From the IMG/VR virus record IMGVR_UViG_3300015192_000003, positions 1 to 42,630 of that record: a stretch of 42,630 nt of DNA, one strand, 5' to 3'. The DNA comes from a virus. The notes below the pieces were generated by a model. That model saw only the letters and a program-made list of their open reading frames with translations, was not told where the DNA came from and did no database searches. Every line of letters begins with the position of its first letter. Positions within the stretch are counted from its first letter, which is position 1. Below are positions 36,106-42,630 of the stretch, in pieces. A program made the translations under genes and the position numbers.

Positions 36106-36332
36106 TAGGAACCATCCACTTTGGTGGGCGGCTTCTCATCCGGTGCGTCGGTCTCAGGCGTGGGCAGGTCGCCGGCCTTGCCTGGGAGGGTGTAGTTCTC
36201 CAGCGGTGTCGGATCGGTGCGGATGCCACTGAATCCCTTCGCGGTCTCCTCGTCGACGTTGGCCTGAACCTCAGCCTCGCCACTGTTCTTTGCCTTGCTC
36301 GTCTCACCACTGTCTGTGGACTTGCTTGCCAT
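36105..36332 (-). CDS. Hypothetical disordered head-region protein
   Basis: 75 aa starting MASKSTDSGETSK with GGGAG 7 nt upstream; it overlaps the previous gene by 29 nt. Polar, proline-rich (DPTPLENYTLPGKAGDLPTPETDAPDEKPP), disordered. Such short proteins between capsid and connector genes are common; function unknown. Confidence 0.65.
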   Translation of the reverse strand: MASKSTDSGETSKAKNSGEAEVQANVDEETAKGFSGIRTDPTPLENYTLPGKAGDLPTPETDAPDEKPPTKVDGS

Positions 36333-36543
36333 GGCTGTTCTCCCATTCGATGATGTCGGCGTCTGTGCCATTGGGGTACGCGTACAGGGCGTACGGGGCC
36401 AGCAACGGCGCCCACGCGGCCTTGACCGCAGCGGTTGCGGCCTCGTCCCGGGCGTAGGGTGACGTGCCGTAGTCGGAGCGTTTGTTGCCCCATCGTTCGG
36501 CCCAGTCCGGGGCGGGCCGAACCCAACGACGGGGGCGCCTCAT
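36304..36543 (-). CDS. Hypothetical head-region protein
   Basis: 79 aa, starts 1 nt after the capsid stop. Trp/Arg-rich N-terminus (RRPRRWVRPAPDWAERWG) and an alanine-rich middle. May be a small capsid accessory. No domain recognised. Confidence 0.6.
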   Translation of the reverse strand: MRRPRRWVRPAPDWAERWGNKRSDYGTSPYARDEAATAAVKAAWAPLLAPYALYAYPNGTDADIIEWENSHGKQVHRQW

Positions 36544-36544
36544 G

Positions 36545-37495
36545 TCAGACGGCTTGCTTGATCACGGCGAAGGGGTACCTGGATCCGGCCACCGGGTTGT
36601 CGTAGTTGATGGTGTTCGCCGTCTGGAAGGCGCAGCGGCATACGACGCGCAGCGCGACCATGTCCTGCTGGGCCAGGGCGTACTGCGGGGTGACGCCATC
36701 GGCGCCGTAGATCGTGGCCTCTGTCAGGACTTTGTAGGTGATGTCCTGACGGATGCCCATGATCGCCTGGGTGTAGTCGCCGACGACGGCCTCGGCGGCT
36801 CCCGTGGCCGGGGCCGGCCACAGTCCACGCATGGGGTAGAGGACAGGGACGCCGTAGACGCTGGTGGGGCTGACCTCAGCGAGCAGGACACCGTAGGCGT
36901 CACGAGTGCTCCGCAGCTTGCCTTTGTAGGCGACGTTGGCCACGACTCCGTCGACTGAGAAACCGTCAGTCTCGACCAGTCCGAACGCATCCGCGAAGTC
37001 GCCTGACAGTCCGGCTTTGTCGGTGCGTGGCGTGCCGATGCTGCGGTTGACGACGTTGCCGGCGGCCGTGGCGTCGGTGACGATCGCGCCACCCCAGGAT
37101 GCGGGCTTGTTCGTCCCGAAGAACACCGCTGCGTCGCAGGCCCGTGCGATGGCATCGACGATCAGGGGCTTGATGGAACCCCACACGTCGTAGCTTGCGT
37201 CGTTCAGGACCGCCTCAGGGATCGGGACGATCGCCGCGAGCTCTTCGACGTTGAGGTACTTGTTGGCCCAGTCGACCTGGGTGGTCTGCTTGACCCCGGT
37301 GTCGCCGTTGACGAAGTAGGCCAGAGGCAGCGCTGACAGGACCGGCATACGGGTTTGGTTGGTGCTCATCCGGACCTGCTTGAACATGGACATGCACGCG
37401 GACTGGTTGACCAGGGCGGTGAGGATGTCGTTTGAGACGACTTCGGGGATGAGCGACTGTGCGCTCGTGCGACTGACGATGTTGTTGTACGGCAT
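36545..37495 (-). CDS. Major capsid protein, HK97 fold
   Basis: 316 aa, with AGGAGG 5 nt before the ATG. MPYNNIVSRTSAQSLIPEVVSNDILTALVNQSA is the N-arm. KYLNVEELAAIVPIPEAVLNDASYDVWGSIKPLI is the spine helix and P-domain pattern, AVFFGTNKPASWGG the typical MCP insertion, and the C-terminal strand ends ...SRYPFAVIKQAV. It assembles the icosahedral shell with the scaffold encoded before it. Confidence 0.93.
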   Translation of the reverse strand: MPYNNIVSRTSAQSLIPEVVSNDILTALVNQSACMSMFKQVRMSTNQTRMPVLSALPLAYFVNGDTGVKQTTQVDWANKYLNVEELAAIVPIPEAVLNDASYDVWGSIKPLIVDAIARACDAAVFFGTNKPASWGGAIVTDATAAGNVVNRSIGTPRTDKAGLSGDFADAFGLVETDGFSVDGVVANVAYKGKLRSTRDAYGVLLAEVSPTSVYGVPVLYPMRGLWPAPATGAAEAVVGDYTQAIMGIRQDITYKVLTEATIYGADGVTPQYALAQQDMVALRVVCRCAFQTANTINYDNPVAGSRYPFAVIKQAV

Positions 37496-37497
37496 GT

Positions 37498-37512
37498 TGA
37501 CCTCCTAGGTCA
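37498..37512 (-). other. Ribosome-site hairpin before the capsid gene
   Basis: TGACCT-AGG-AGGTCA on the minus strand: the capsid gene's AGGAGGT lies inside a 6-bp stem with a 3-nt loop. It may limit initiation until ribosomes or a factor open it. Confidence 0.4.
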
Positions 37513-37557
37513 TTGGGGTTTTGCAGCGAGGCCAGCCATGCCGACTGGTGCTGCGGT

Positions 37558-38097
37558 TTACGCCCAGCCGGTGGCTCGACGGAGAATGTCGTTCATGTCC
37601 TTCGCCGGCGTGGCCGATGTGCGGGCACCACCGTCAAAGGACGGCGGACCTCCCTCAGGGGTTGGGACGAGGCGCTCGACTGCGGCTTTGATGGCTTTGG
37701 AGTCGGGCTCACCGTCGTCGCCGACGAAGCGGCCTAGGTCGACCCACTCGAGCGCGGAAGCCGTGTCGAAGTCGGGGTTGCGACGACCAGCAACGGCGTC
37801 GAACTCGGTGCGGGCCAGCCGCTTGCCGAACTCACCCACAGCCTCGGTGCGACCAGCGGCTTTGGCTTCAGCTACGGCCTTGTCGGCGTCGGTCATCGAG
37901 GACTGACGGACCTGCTGGAGCTCCTTTTCGAGAGCTTTGAATCTGCGGTCGGACTCCTTGCGGGCAGCACGCTCGGTGTCGAGGGCCTTCTTGCCTGCGT
38001 CGCCGAGGTCGTCGGTGGTGGAGTGGCCTTGGTTCTGTTGCTGGTCGGTGTTTGTGTCTTGCTGGTCGTCCGGGTCGGTGTTGGTGTCATCAGCCAT
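37558..38097 (-). CDS. Scaffolding protein
   Basis: 179 aa. Very polar N-terminus (DDTNTDPDDQQDTNTDQQQNQ), then a charged coiled coil (ALDTERAARKESDRRFKALEKELQQVRQSSM, about residues 38-68) and a C-terminal basic helix ending DMNDILRRATGWA, where capsid-binding residues usually lie. Position between MuF-like and capsid genes is standard. Confidence 0.88.
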   Translation of the reverse strand: MADDTNTDPDDQQDTNTDQQQNQGHSTTDDLGDAGKKALDTERAARKESDRRFKALEKELQQVRQSSMTDADKAVAEAKAAGRTEAVGEFGKRLARTEFDAVAGRRNPDFDTASALEWVDLGRFVGDDGEPDSKAIKAAVERLVPTPEGGPPSFDGGARTSATPAKDMNDILRRATGWA

Positions 38098-38147
38098 CGC
38101 GGCCGTCTCCTTTTTTCGTCCACTGGCCGTCGCGGCTGGTGGGGGGC

Positions 38148-39023
38148 TTAGAGCAGGTAGCCGTGCTGCTGGAGCAGGTTCAGGGCTTCCGTGCGGTCAG
38201 AGGCGATCCGGTAGATGCCGTCTGGGGTGAGTCGTTGCCGTCCGGGGCCAAGCCGCTGACGAGCGAGGCCGCTGGTGGTGGTGCCTTCGGAGGTCGTCAT
38301 CCCCTGCGCGCCGCGCTTGGCGTTGACGACCTGGCCGAGGTCCGCTCCGTCGGTCAGGGCCTTGCGTTCGGCAGCATTCAGGCCGGTGATCTGGTCAAGG
38401 GGCGGGGCCGCAGTCAACCCTTTGGCTGATCCCTCACCGCAAGGCACGTTCTGGCAGTCACAGCGCGGGTGGCGTTGAAACCCTTGGTTGTAGCGATACC
38501 AGCGCCCTGCCAGGACTGCGCAGCGGCTGCATGAAACGCCGTAGACCATGCGGATGTACCCGATACCTGGACGCGCAGCAATCGCGACCCCAGCGGCACC
38601 ACGTGAGGCGTCAGCGACTTGTGTGTGTATCGCCATGTCGAGCCATTTGCCGCCGGTCTGCAGTGCCGCTTGAGGTTCCAGCGTTTGGGCTGCGCTCTTG
38701 GCGGTTGTCACGGCGCCGTATAGGAGTGAGACCAATGGCCTGCCGTCAGCGGCGATGCCGGCAAAGGCTTGGGGGTCAACCTCGGCTAGGGGGTTGATGG
38801 ACTGGCCGAGCTCGGTCAGGGTCGCCGGAACATATGCTGCGCCGTTGCGTGCCGCGCCGAGCTGGGCCGAAGCTGTCAGCAGAGTGATCCGAGGGCCGAT
38901 CTTCGCCCAGGAGGTGTCGAAGTCGGGGCCCATCGCCGCCCACTCGCGACGAGTCAGGCCAAGGATCGCAACGATGAGACGTTGCTGAGCTCGGTACTGG
39001 TCAAGGGCCGCCGACGGGAGCAC
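38148..39023 (-). CDS. MuF-like minor head protein
   Basis: 291 aa from a GTG overlapping the portal end by 23 nt. The middle helical region is followed by the signature YGVSCSRCAVLAGRWYRYNQGFQRHPRCDCQNVP (about residues 162-195) of actinophage MuF/VIP2-type head morphogenesis proteins. It is thought to be carried in the capsid or at the portal. No toxin domain can be seen at the end. Confidence 0.82.
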   Translation of the reverse strand: MLPSAALDQYRAQQRLIVAILGLTRREWAAMGPDFDTSWAKIGPRITLLTASAQLGAARNGAAYVPATLTELGQSINPLAEVDPQAFAGIAADGRPLVSLLYGAVTTAKSAAQTLEPQAALQTGGKWLDMAIHTQVADASRGAAGVAIAARPGIGYIRMVYGVSCSRCAVLAGRWYRYNQGFQRHPRCDCQNVPCGEGSAKGLTAAPPLDQITGLNAAERKALTDGADLGQVVNAKRGAQGMTTSEGTTTSGLARQRLGPGRQRLTPDGIYRIASDRTEALNLLQQHGYLL

Positions 39024-40404
39024 CTTGGCCGCCGTTCATCAGCCCGCGGGCGGCGGCAAGGACCGGGTCGGTCTCAGCTGCCTGACCGTCCTGTTCTTCC
39101 ATCCGGCCGATCGCGGTCGCCGAGTAGCCCAGGTCTTCCCGGGCTTGCCGCAACGGGATCAGCCCCGCGCCATACTTCTTCACCACTGAATCGGTGCGTT
39201 CACCCTCAGTGCGAAATTCCGGGTCACGCCAGATCGTCTCCAAGGACTCATCACCAACATCTGGCAGTCCAGCGGCTTTGCGCGCCAAACGAACTGACTC
39301 CTCGGCCGGGTCGTCGGTCGTGCGCATGCGCTGACGGGTCTTGGAGATCAGGCCGCTTTCAGAGGCTTTGAGCGTCTCGCCGTTGACGTTGTTCAGCTCA
39401 CCGAGCAGGTACTGGGCGGGGGTCCGGGTGCGGGATGCGATGTCCTTGACGTCCTCGCGCTTTGCGGCCGAGTACGGGTCCAGGGGCGCGGCGTCCCACT
39501 GTCCGAACGTCGTCTCTTCGACGTCTGTGGTCACCATCCGGTTACGGCCCACATCGATCGGCGGCAGTGGCTGACCGTGCTCGTCTTCCTCGGGCCAGGC
39601 GGTGGCCCACTTCTGCGGGAACGCTCCGTAGTCCTGGGTGATCAGCCGGTCGGCGAGGGTCTTGTTGATCCGGTCCTGAATGTCCGTCACATCGGCGAGC
39701 TCGGACACGCCACCGGTCAGCAGGCGCGGGTTGTTCGGCCATTCGATCAGCGGCACGACATCGAGGGGGTTCCGGGCCGGCCATGACTCCTTACCAACGA
39801 TGCGCTGTTCCCAGATCAGCGCCTCGGCCGGCTGGCCATCGCGCTTTTGAGCCTTCTGCTTGTAAAGGAAGCCGCCCTGCCAAAGCGAGCTGTGAAGCTC
39901 ACCGGTCCACTCGTCGTCCCAGACCTTCAGGCCGGCCTTGCGAACTCGCCGGTTACTGCCCGGCTCGTAGGCCACGACGGTCTGTGAGGGGTGCTCCACC
40001 CACATGAACGGTGTGGACGGGTCACCAGGGTTCGGCGCCACGAGCATGTACGACTTCCCACAGATGAGCGCCTCGAGGATGCCTTGGTCGGAGTCGGAGT
40101 CCAGGTTGTTGGCCTGCCAGATCCGCCACGTGTCCTCATCCGCCCCCTCAGCATCTGCACCAAGACGGAACCCTTCAATCTGCATTCGCTCAGCGGTGGC
40201 ATCGCAGACCAGCCCCATGTAGTTGCTGCGGGTCATCAGCAGGATCCGCCGGAACTCTTGACGAGCCTGCGGTGCCAGCCATGGCAGCGGGTGGTCGCCG
40301 CGGTAGTACGCGTCGAAGAACTCGCACTCCTCCTGCTGTACCTCGAGGCGTTTGTGCAGCTTCGCCACCCACCACTGCGGGGACAACGGCGTCAGTTCAG
40401 GCAC
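39001..40404 (-). CDS. Portal protein, SPP1 gp6-like
   Basis: 467 aa from a GTG with a GGGGG ribosome site (start chosen there over a more distant ATG that would overlap the terminase gene). PWLAPQARQEFRRILLMTRSNYMGLVCDATAERMQIEGF, a GKSYMLVAPNPG segment, SELADVTDIQDRINKTLADRLITQDYGAFPQKW (stem/crown helices) and the clip region fit SPP1-type portals. It forms the 12-mer ring for DNA entry. Confidence 0.92.
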   Translation of the reverse strand: MPELTPLSPQWWVAKLHKRLEVQQEECEFFDAYYRGDHPLPWLAPQARQEFRRILLMTRSNYMGLVCDATAERMQIEGFRLGADAEGADEDTWRIWQANNLDSDSDQGILEALICGKSYMLVAPNPGDPSTPFMWVEHPSQTVVAYEPGSNRRVRKAGLKVWDDEWTGELHSSLWQGGFLYKQKAQKRDGQPAEALIWEQRIVGKESWPARNPLDVVPLIEWPNNPRLLTGGVSELADVTDIQDRINKTLADRLITQDYGAFPQKWATAWPEEDEHGQPLPPIDVGRNRMVTTDVEETTFGQWDAAPLDPYSAAKREDVKDIASRTRTPAQYLLGELNNVNGETLKASESGLISKTRQRMRTTDDPAEESVRLARKAAGLPDVGDESLETIWRDPEFRTEGERTDSVVKKYGAGLIPLRQAREDLGYSATAIGRMEEQDGQAAETDPVLAAARGLMNGGQGAPVGGP

Positions 40405-40421
40405 CCGGAGCCCCCTTTCCG

Positions 40422-41018
40422 TCAGTATGTGGAGACCCTTCCGCGGGCGCGGGTCAGGTTGTGTTTCGCGACGCCCCACCCGTCAGCTCGAGCATCGGCG
40501 GTAGCCTCATGGCAGATGACAGAGGTCGCGGCGCCGTCGATCTTGCGGTGGTAGGCGCCGGCCGGTTTGGTCAAGACGTAACGGTCAGCGCCGACGGCTT
40601 TCTTACGGGCGTTGGCGATGTGCAGGGCCGTGGTGGGGCAGTCATCGTGGGTGAGCGCACCGGTGGTGAGATCGGTGACGAATCGCTGGCAGGCGGCGTG
40701 CATCTGCGCGGTCCGGTAGGTCGCCCATGGGATGACGACCGTCTCCCCGAACCTCAGGGCCCAGGCCTCGATCTCGGACTGCCACCACGGCGGGTCGAAG
40801 TAGCCCCGGGCGACGCGGTAGGTCGCGAACGTCTCGGCCAGCGCGGCGTCGACCTCGAGGCGGGGGATTCGCCCGCCCCACTCGGCCGGGTTCCAGATCG
40901 TTGGCCGCTTGTCGGGTCCGTAGGTCGGTGTGAACTGGTGCCCTTCTCGGGTCTCTGCTCGCAGGTAGGTGAAGTCGTCGCTGTCGGAGCCGTCGAATCC
41001 TAGGCAGACGTCTTGCAT
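40422..41018 (-). CDS. terL: Terminase large subunit, nuclease domain (separate gene)
   Basis: 198 aa starting MQDVCLGFDGSDSDDF; ATG at 41016-41018 with GGGAG 5 nt upstream, overlapping the ATPase gene by 19 nt in another frame. All three expected RNase H-fold acids are present: FDGSDSDD (about 8), GYFDPPWW (about 75), LTHDDCPT (about 147). It cuts concatemeric DNA at packaging. In most phages this domain is fused to the ATPase. Confidence 0.85.
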   Translation of the reverse strand: MQDVCLGFDGSDSDDFTYLRAETREGHQFTPTYGPDKRPTIWNPAEWGGRIPRLEVDAALAETFATYRVARGYFDPPWWQSEIEAWALRFGETVVIPWATYRTAQMHAACQRFVTDLTTGALTHDDCPTTALHIANARKKAVGADRYVLTKPAGAYHRKIDGAATSVICHEATADARADGWGVAKHNLTRARGRVSTY

Positions 41019-42061
41019 GACGTCTCCCACAGGCCCTCAGGCAGCCATGCGCCCAGGCCCTGGACCAGGCGCCCGCCGAAGAACCGCTCGGCCTGGGTGG
41101 GGTCCTTCTCGAGTAGTTCGAGGGCCTCGGCTTCGATGCTGTCGAGGTCGATGTGGCCACAGCCCGCGTAGACGTACTGCAAGATCTTGCGGCGCTCGCG
41201 TTTGTTCTTGAACGACAGAGCAGCCGGTGGTTGCCGGAAGAACTTGAAGATGTCCGGGGCCGGGGACTCGAATGTGCTCTGCGCGACGCTGTTCTCGCCC
41301 GGGTCCCACGTGTTCGTGGTCTCCATCGTTCGGCCGCCCATGCCGGCCGCGCCGCGGCGTTGGGTTTCGGCGAGCTTGCGCATCTTGTTCGATGTCAGGT
41401 ACAGCCCGGTCTCGTCCTGGAGTCCGAAGCTGATGGGGTTGCCCAGGCGGGCCGGAGCTGATGAGGTCACGGCGTCGATCCGGTCCATGTCCGGGTCGTC
41501 GCTGGCGCCGACGATGCGGATGAAGGACTCACGGACCTTCAGGAGGTGCTTCAGCGGTCCCATGTGGATCATCGCGGTTAGCGGCCGGTAGACGTTGTCG
41601 ACCTGGTCCTGGGACGTGGCTGTGAGCTGGATCAGCGGAGATGGATGCCGTAGACCCTTGGGCTCGCCTGGCTCATAGGCGAAGGTCCAGCCACAGGGGC
41701 AGCCTGAGTCGGCACAGTCATATACCTCGCCGCGTTTGGCCCATCCGCCGAACAGGCACGGGCCCACGGCCTCGTTCGCCACGATCGCTGCCGACCAGGG
41801 CCCTTTGCCGGTCTTCTGGGGGCCGACGATCTGGCTGCGGCGGTAGGTGAACGCCTGATTCAGCAGCGGCCGCTGCGGGATCCACTTCGCATCTTCACGG
41901 ATCCGGTAGTGGTTCGCCGCGCACCAGAACTGCCAGTCGTACTCCTTGAACGGCTCGCCTCGAGCGAAGAGATCGGGTACGCGGCAGTGCTGCTCGATCC
42001 AGCCATCGACCAGGTCGCCGAGGGTCGGGAAGTCGACGACGAAGTCATTGCCCATCGCCAA
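41000..42061 (-). CDS. terL: Terminase large subunit, ATPase domain (separate gene)
   Basis: 353 aa. Walker A SQIVGPQKTGKGPWSAA (about residues 76-92), Walker B ISFGLQDETGLY (about 213-224), and a C-terminal end FFGGRLVQGLGAWLPEGLW where fused terminases would go on to the nuclease. It stops at TAG 41000-41002, so the motor lacks the nuclease unless the ribosome shifts frame. It overlaps the small subunit gene by 17 nt. It powers DNA packaging. Confidence 0.9.
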   Translation of the reverse strand: MAMGNDFVVDFPTLGDLVDGWIEQHCRVPDLFARGEPFKEYDWQFWCAANHYRIREDAKWIPQRPLLNQAFTYRRSQIVGPQKTGKGPWSAAIVANEAVGPCLFGGWAKRGEVYDCADSGCPCGWTFAYEPGEPKGLRHPSPLIQLTATSQDQVDNVYRPLTAMIHMGPLKHLLKVRESFIRIVGASDDPDMDRIDAVTSSAPARLGNPISFGLQDETGLYLTSNKMRKLAETQRRGAAGMGGRTMETTNTWDPGENSVAQSTFESPAPDIFKFFRQPPAALSFKNKRERRKILQYVYAGCGHIDLDSIEAEALELLEKDPTQAERFFGGRLVQGLGAWLPEGLWETSCKTSA

Positions 42062-42509
42062 CAGCCCGAAGGCGGCGGGCGCGCGGCGCTGCAGCCTTCT
42101 TGGCCACCGGTGCCTTCTCAGTCACCTCGTCGACGGCGACGACCCAGCCCAGCTCGGCCAGGCCCGCGGTCGTCATCCCGACCTGGTCACCGAAGCGGTG
42201 CAGCTGGCCCATTAGCGACGCTGATGCGTCCTTGAGCTCGCACCGGTATGCCACCCGGACCCACAGCGCGACCGTGTAGCCGCGCCACTGCTCCGATGGC
42301 ATCGACCAGGCACATGCCTGCGGTGTCCGCCATGCCCGGGTCCATAGCGCGAGCTCACGCTTGGCTGGCCTGGGGAGTGGGAAGTCAGGGATATCGCCGG
42401 CGTATCCCTGCGCCGGCAGCGCGGTCAGTTTGAAGCCGCGGCGGTCGGAGCGAGCAGAGTCCTGGGTCGGTTTGGGGCCGGATCGGTTGCGTGCTCCACC
42501 ACTGGCCAT
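42045..42509 (-). CDS. terS: Terminase small subunit
   Basis: 154 aa, with GGAGG 8 nt before the ATG. MASGGARNRSGPKPTQDSARSDRRGFKLTALPAQGYAGDIPDFPLP and WTRAWRTPQACAWSM...WRGYTVALWVR are standard for actinophage small terminases. The C-terminus is basic and alanine-rich. It recognises the packaging site, which should lie in the adjoining noncoding edge. First gene of the late operon. Confidence 0.9.
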   Translation of the reverse strand: MASGGARNRSGPKPTQDSARSDRRGFKLTALPAQGYAGDIPDFPLPRPAKRELALWTRAWRTPQACAWSMPSEQWRGYTVALWVRVAYRCELKDASASLMGQLHRFGDQVGMTTAGLAELGWVVAVDEVTEKAPVAKKAAAPRARRLRAVGDGQ

Positions 42510-42630
42510 CGGTCATTCCTCCATCAACCGCGTCGCGCGGCGTCGGGTGAGGTCAGCCTCGCGCTGAGCCTCGGGTTACGTCTGGGGGGTGGTTCGCAAA
42601 TGTTTGAACCCTCCGCACCACCGAGCCACC
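42510..42630. other. Candidate cos/packaging region (right edge)
   Basis: 121 bp with no start-bearing gene. It contains the inverted repeat TCAGC (42553-42557) / GCTGA (42563-42567) and repeated GAGGCT words on the minus strand. Joined to 1-62 it would form the HNH-to-terminase space where cos lies in related phages. Confidence 0.45.

Noticed and set aside
42516-42575. Minus-strand reading PEAQREADLTRRRATRLMEE just before the small terminase
   Set aside because: Looks protein-like but a stop codon lies directly upstream and there is no usable start; perhaps a remnant or chance.

Overview
The window reads as one temperate, siphovirus-type phage genome of an actinobacterium. The support is high GC content, GTG starts, dense ATGA/GTGA/TGATG gene overlaps, two leaderless promoters, zinc-knuckle early proteins and a complete head-tail-lysis gene set of actinophage type. 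It is probably complete or nearly so. The small terminase begins 121 bp from the right edge and an HNH nuclease gene ends 62 bp from the left edge, which is the usual arrangement on either side of a cos site. The sequence is written in reverse of phage convention, so late genes run right to left. Host genus cannot be fixed from the sequence alone.

Layout. (1) 63-10165, minus strand: early/lytic operon of small, mostly unrecognised proteins, many with paired cysteines. It includes two MerR-like HTH proteins, a winged-helix Rep-like protein, a PP-loop (PAPS-reductase-like) ATPase, a lipoprotein with a membrane-protein partner, a putative metallopeptidase and the cos-proximal HNH nuclease. (2) 10166-10276: divergent switch with two back-to-back leaderless promoters sharing an operator-like motif. 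(3) 10277-16040, plus strand: a tightly coupled lysogeny operon of XRE repressor, 14-codon mini-ORF, tyrosine recombinase, small proteins, deoxyribosyltransferase-like protein, membrane protein and a 692-aa FtsK/SpoIIIE (TraB-like) DNA translocase. This resembles the core of actinobacterial integrative-conjugative elements. (4) 16041-16219: intergenic region with nine GGTAGCA/TGCTACC sites and a nested inverted repeat. (5) 16220-18140, minus: a second tyrosine recombinase and a DNA methyltransferase whose linker carries a 24-bp periodic array of GACGCGTC palindromes. (6) 18283-42509, minus: late operon. In transcription order it holds terminase small subunit, a terminase large subunit split into two genes, portal, MuF-like protein, scaffold, major capsid, connectors, tail terminator, major tail, frameshifted tail chaperones, tape measure, minor tail proteins, two beta-helix spikes and the lysis genes, closed by a strong terminator. 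Two plus-strand moron-like genes interrupt it.

Working model (inference): after circularisation the minus-strand early operon is continuous with the late operon through cos. In the lysogen the repressor promoter would express the recombinase and translocase along with the repressor. The most interesting possibility is a phage-plasmid/conjugative hybrid: Rep-like protein, TraB-like translocase next to a candidate recognition-site cluster, two recombinases and a full virion module in one element.
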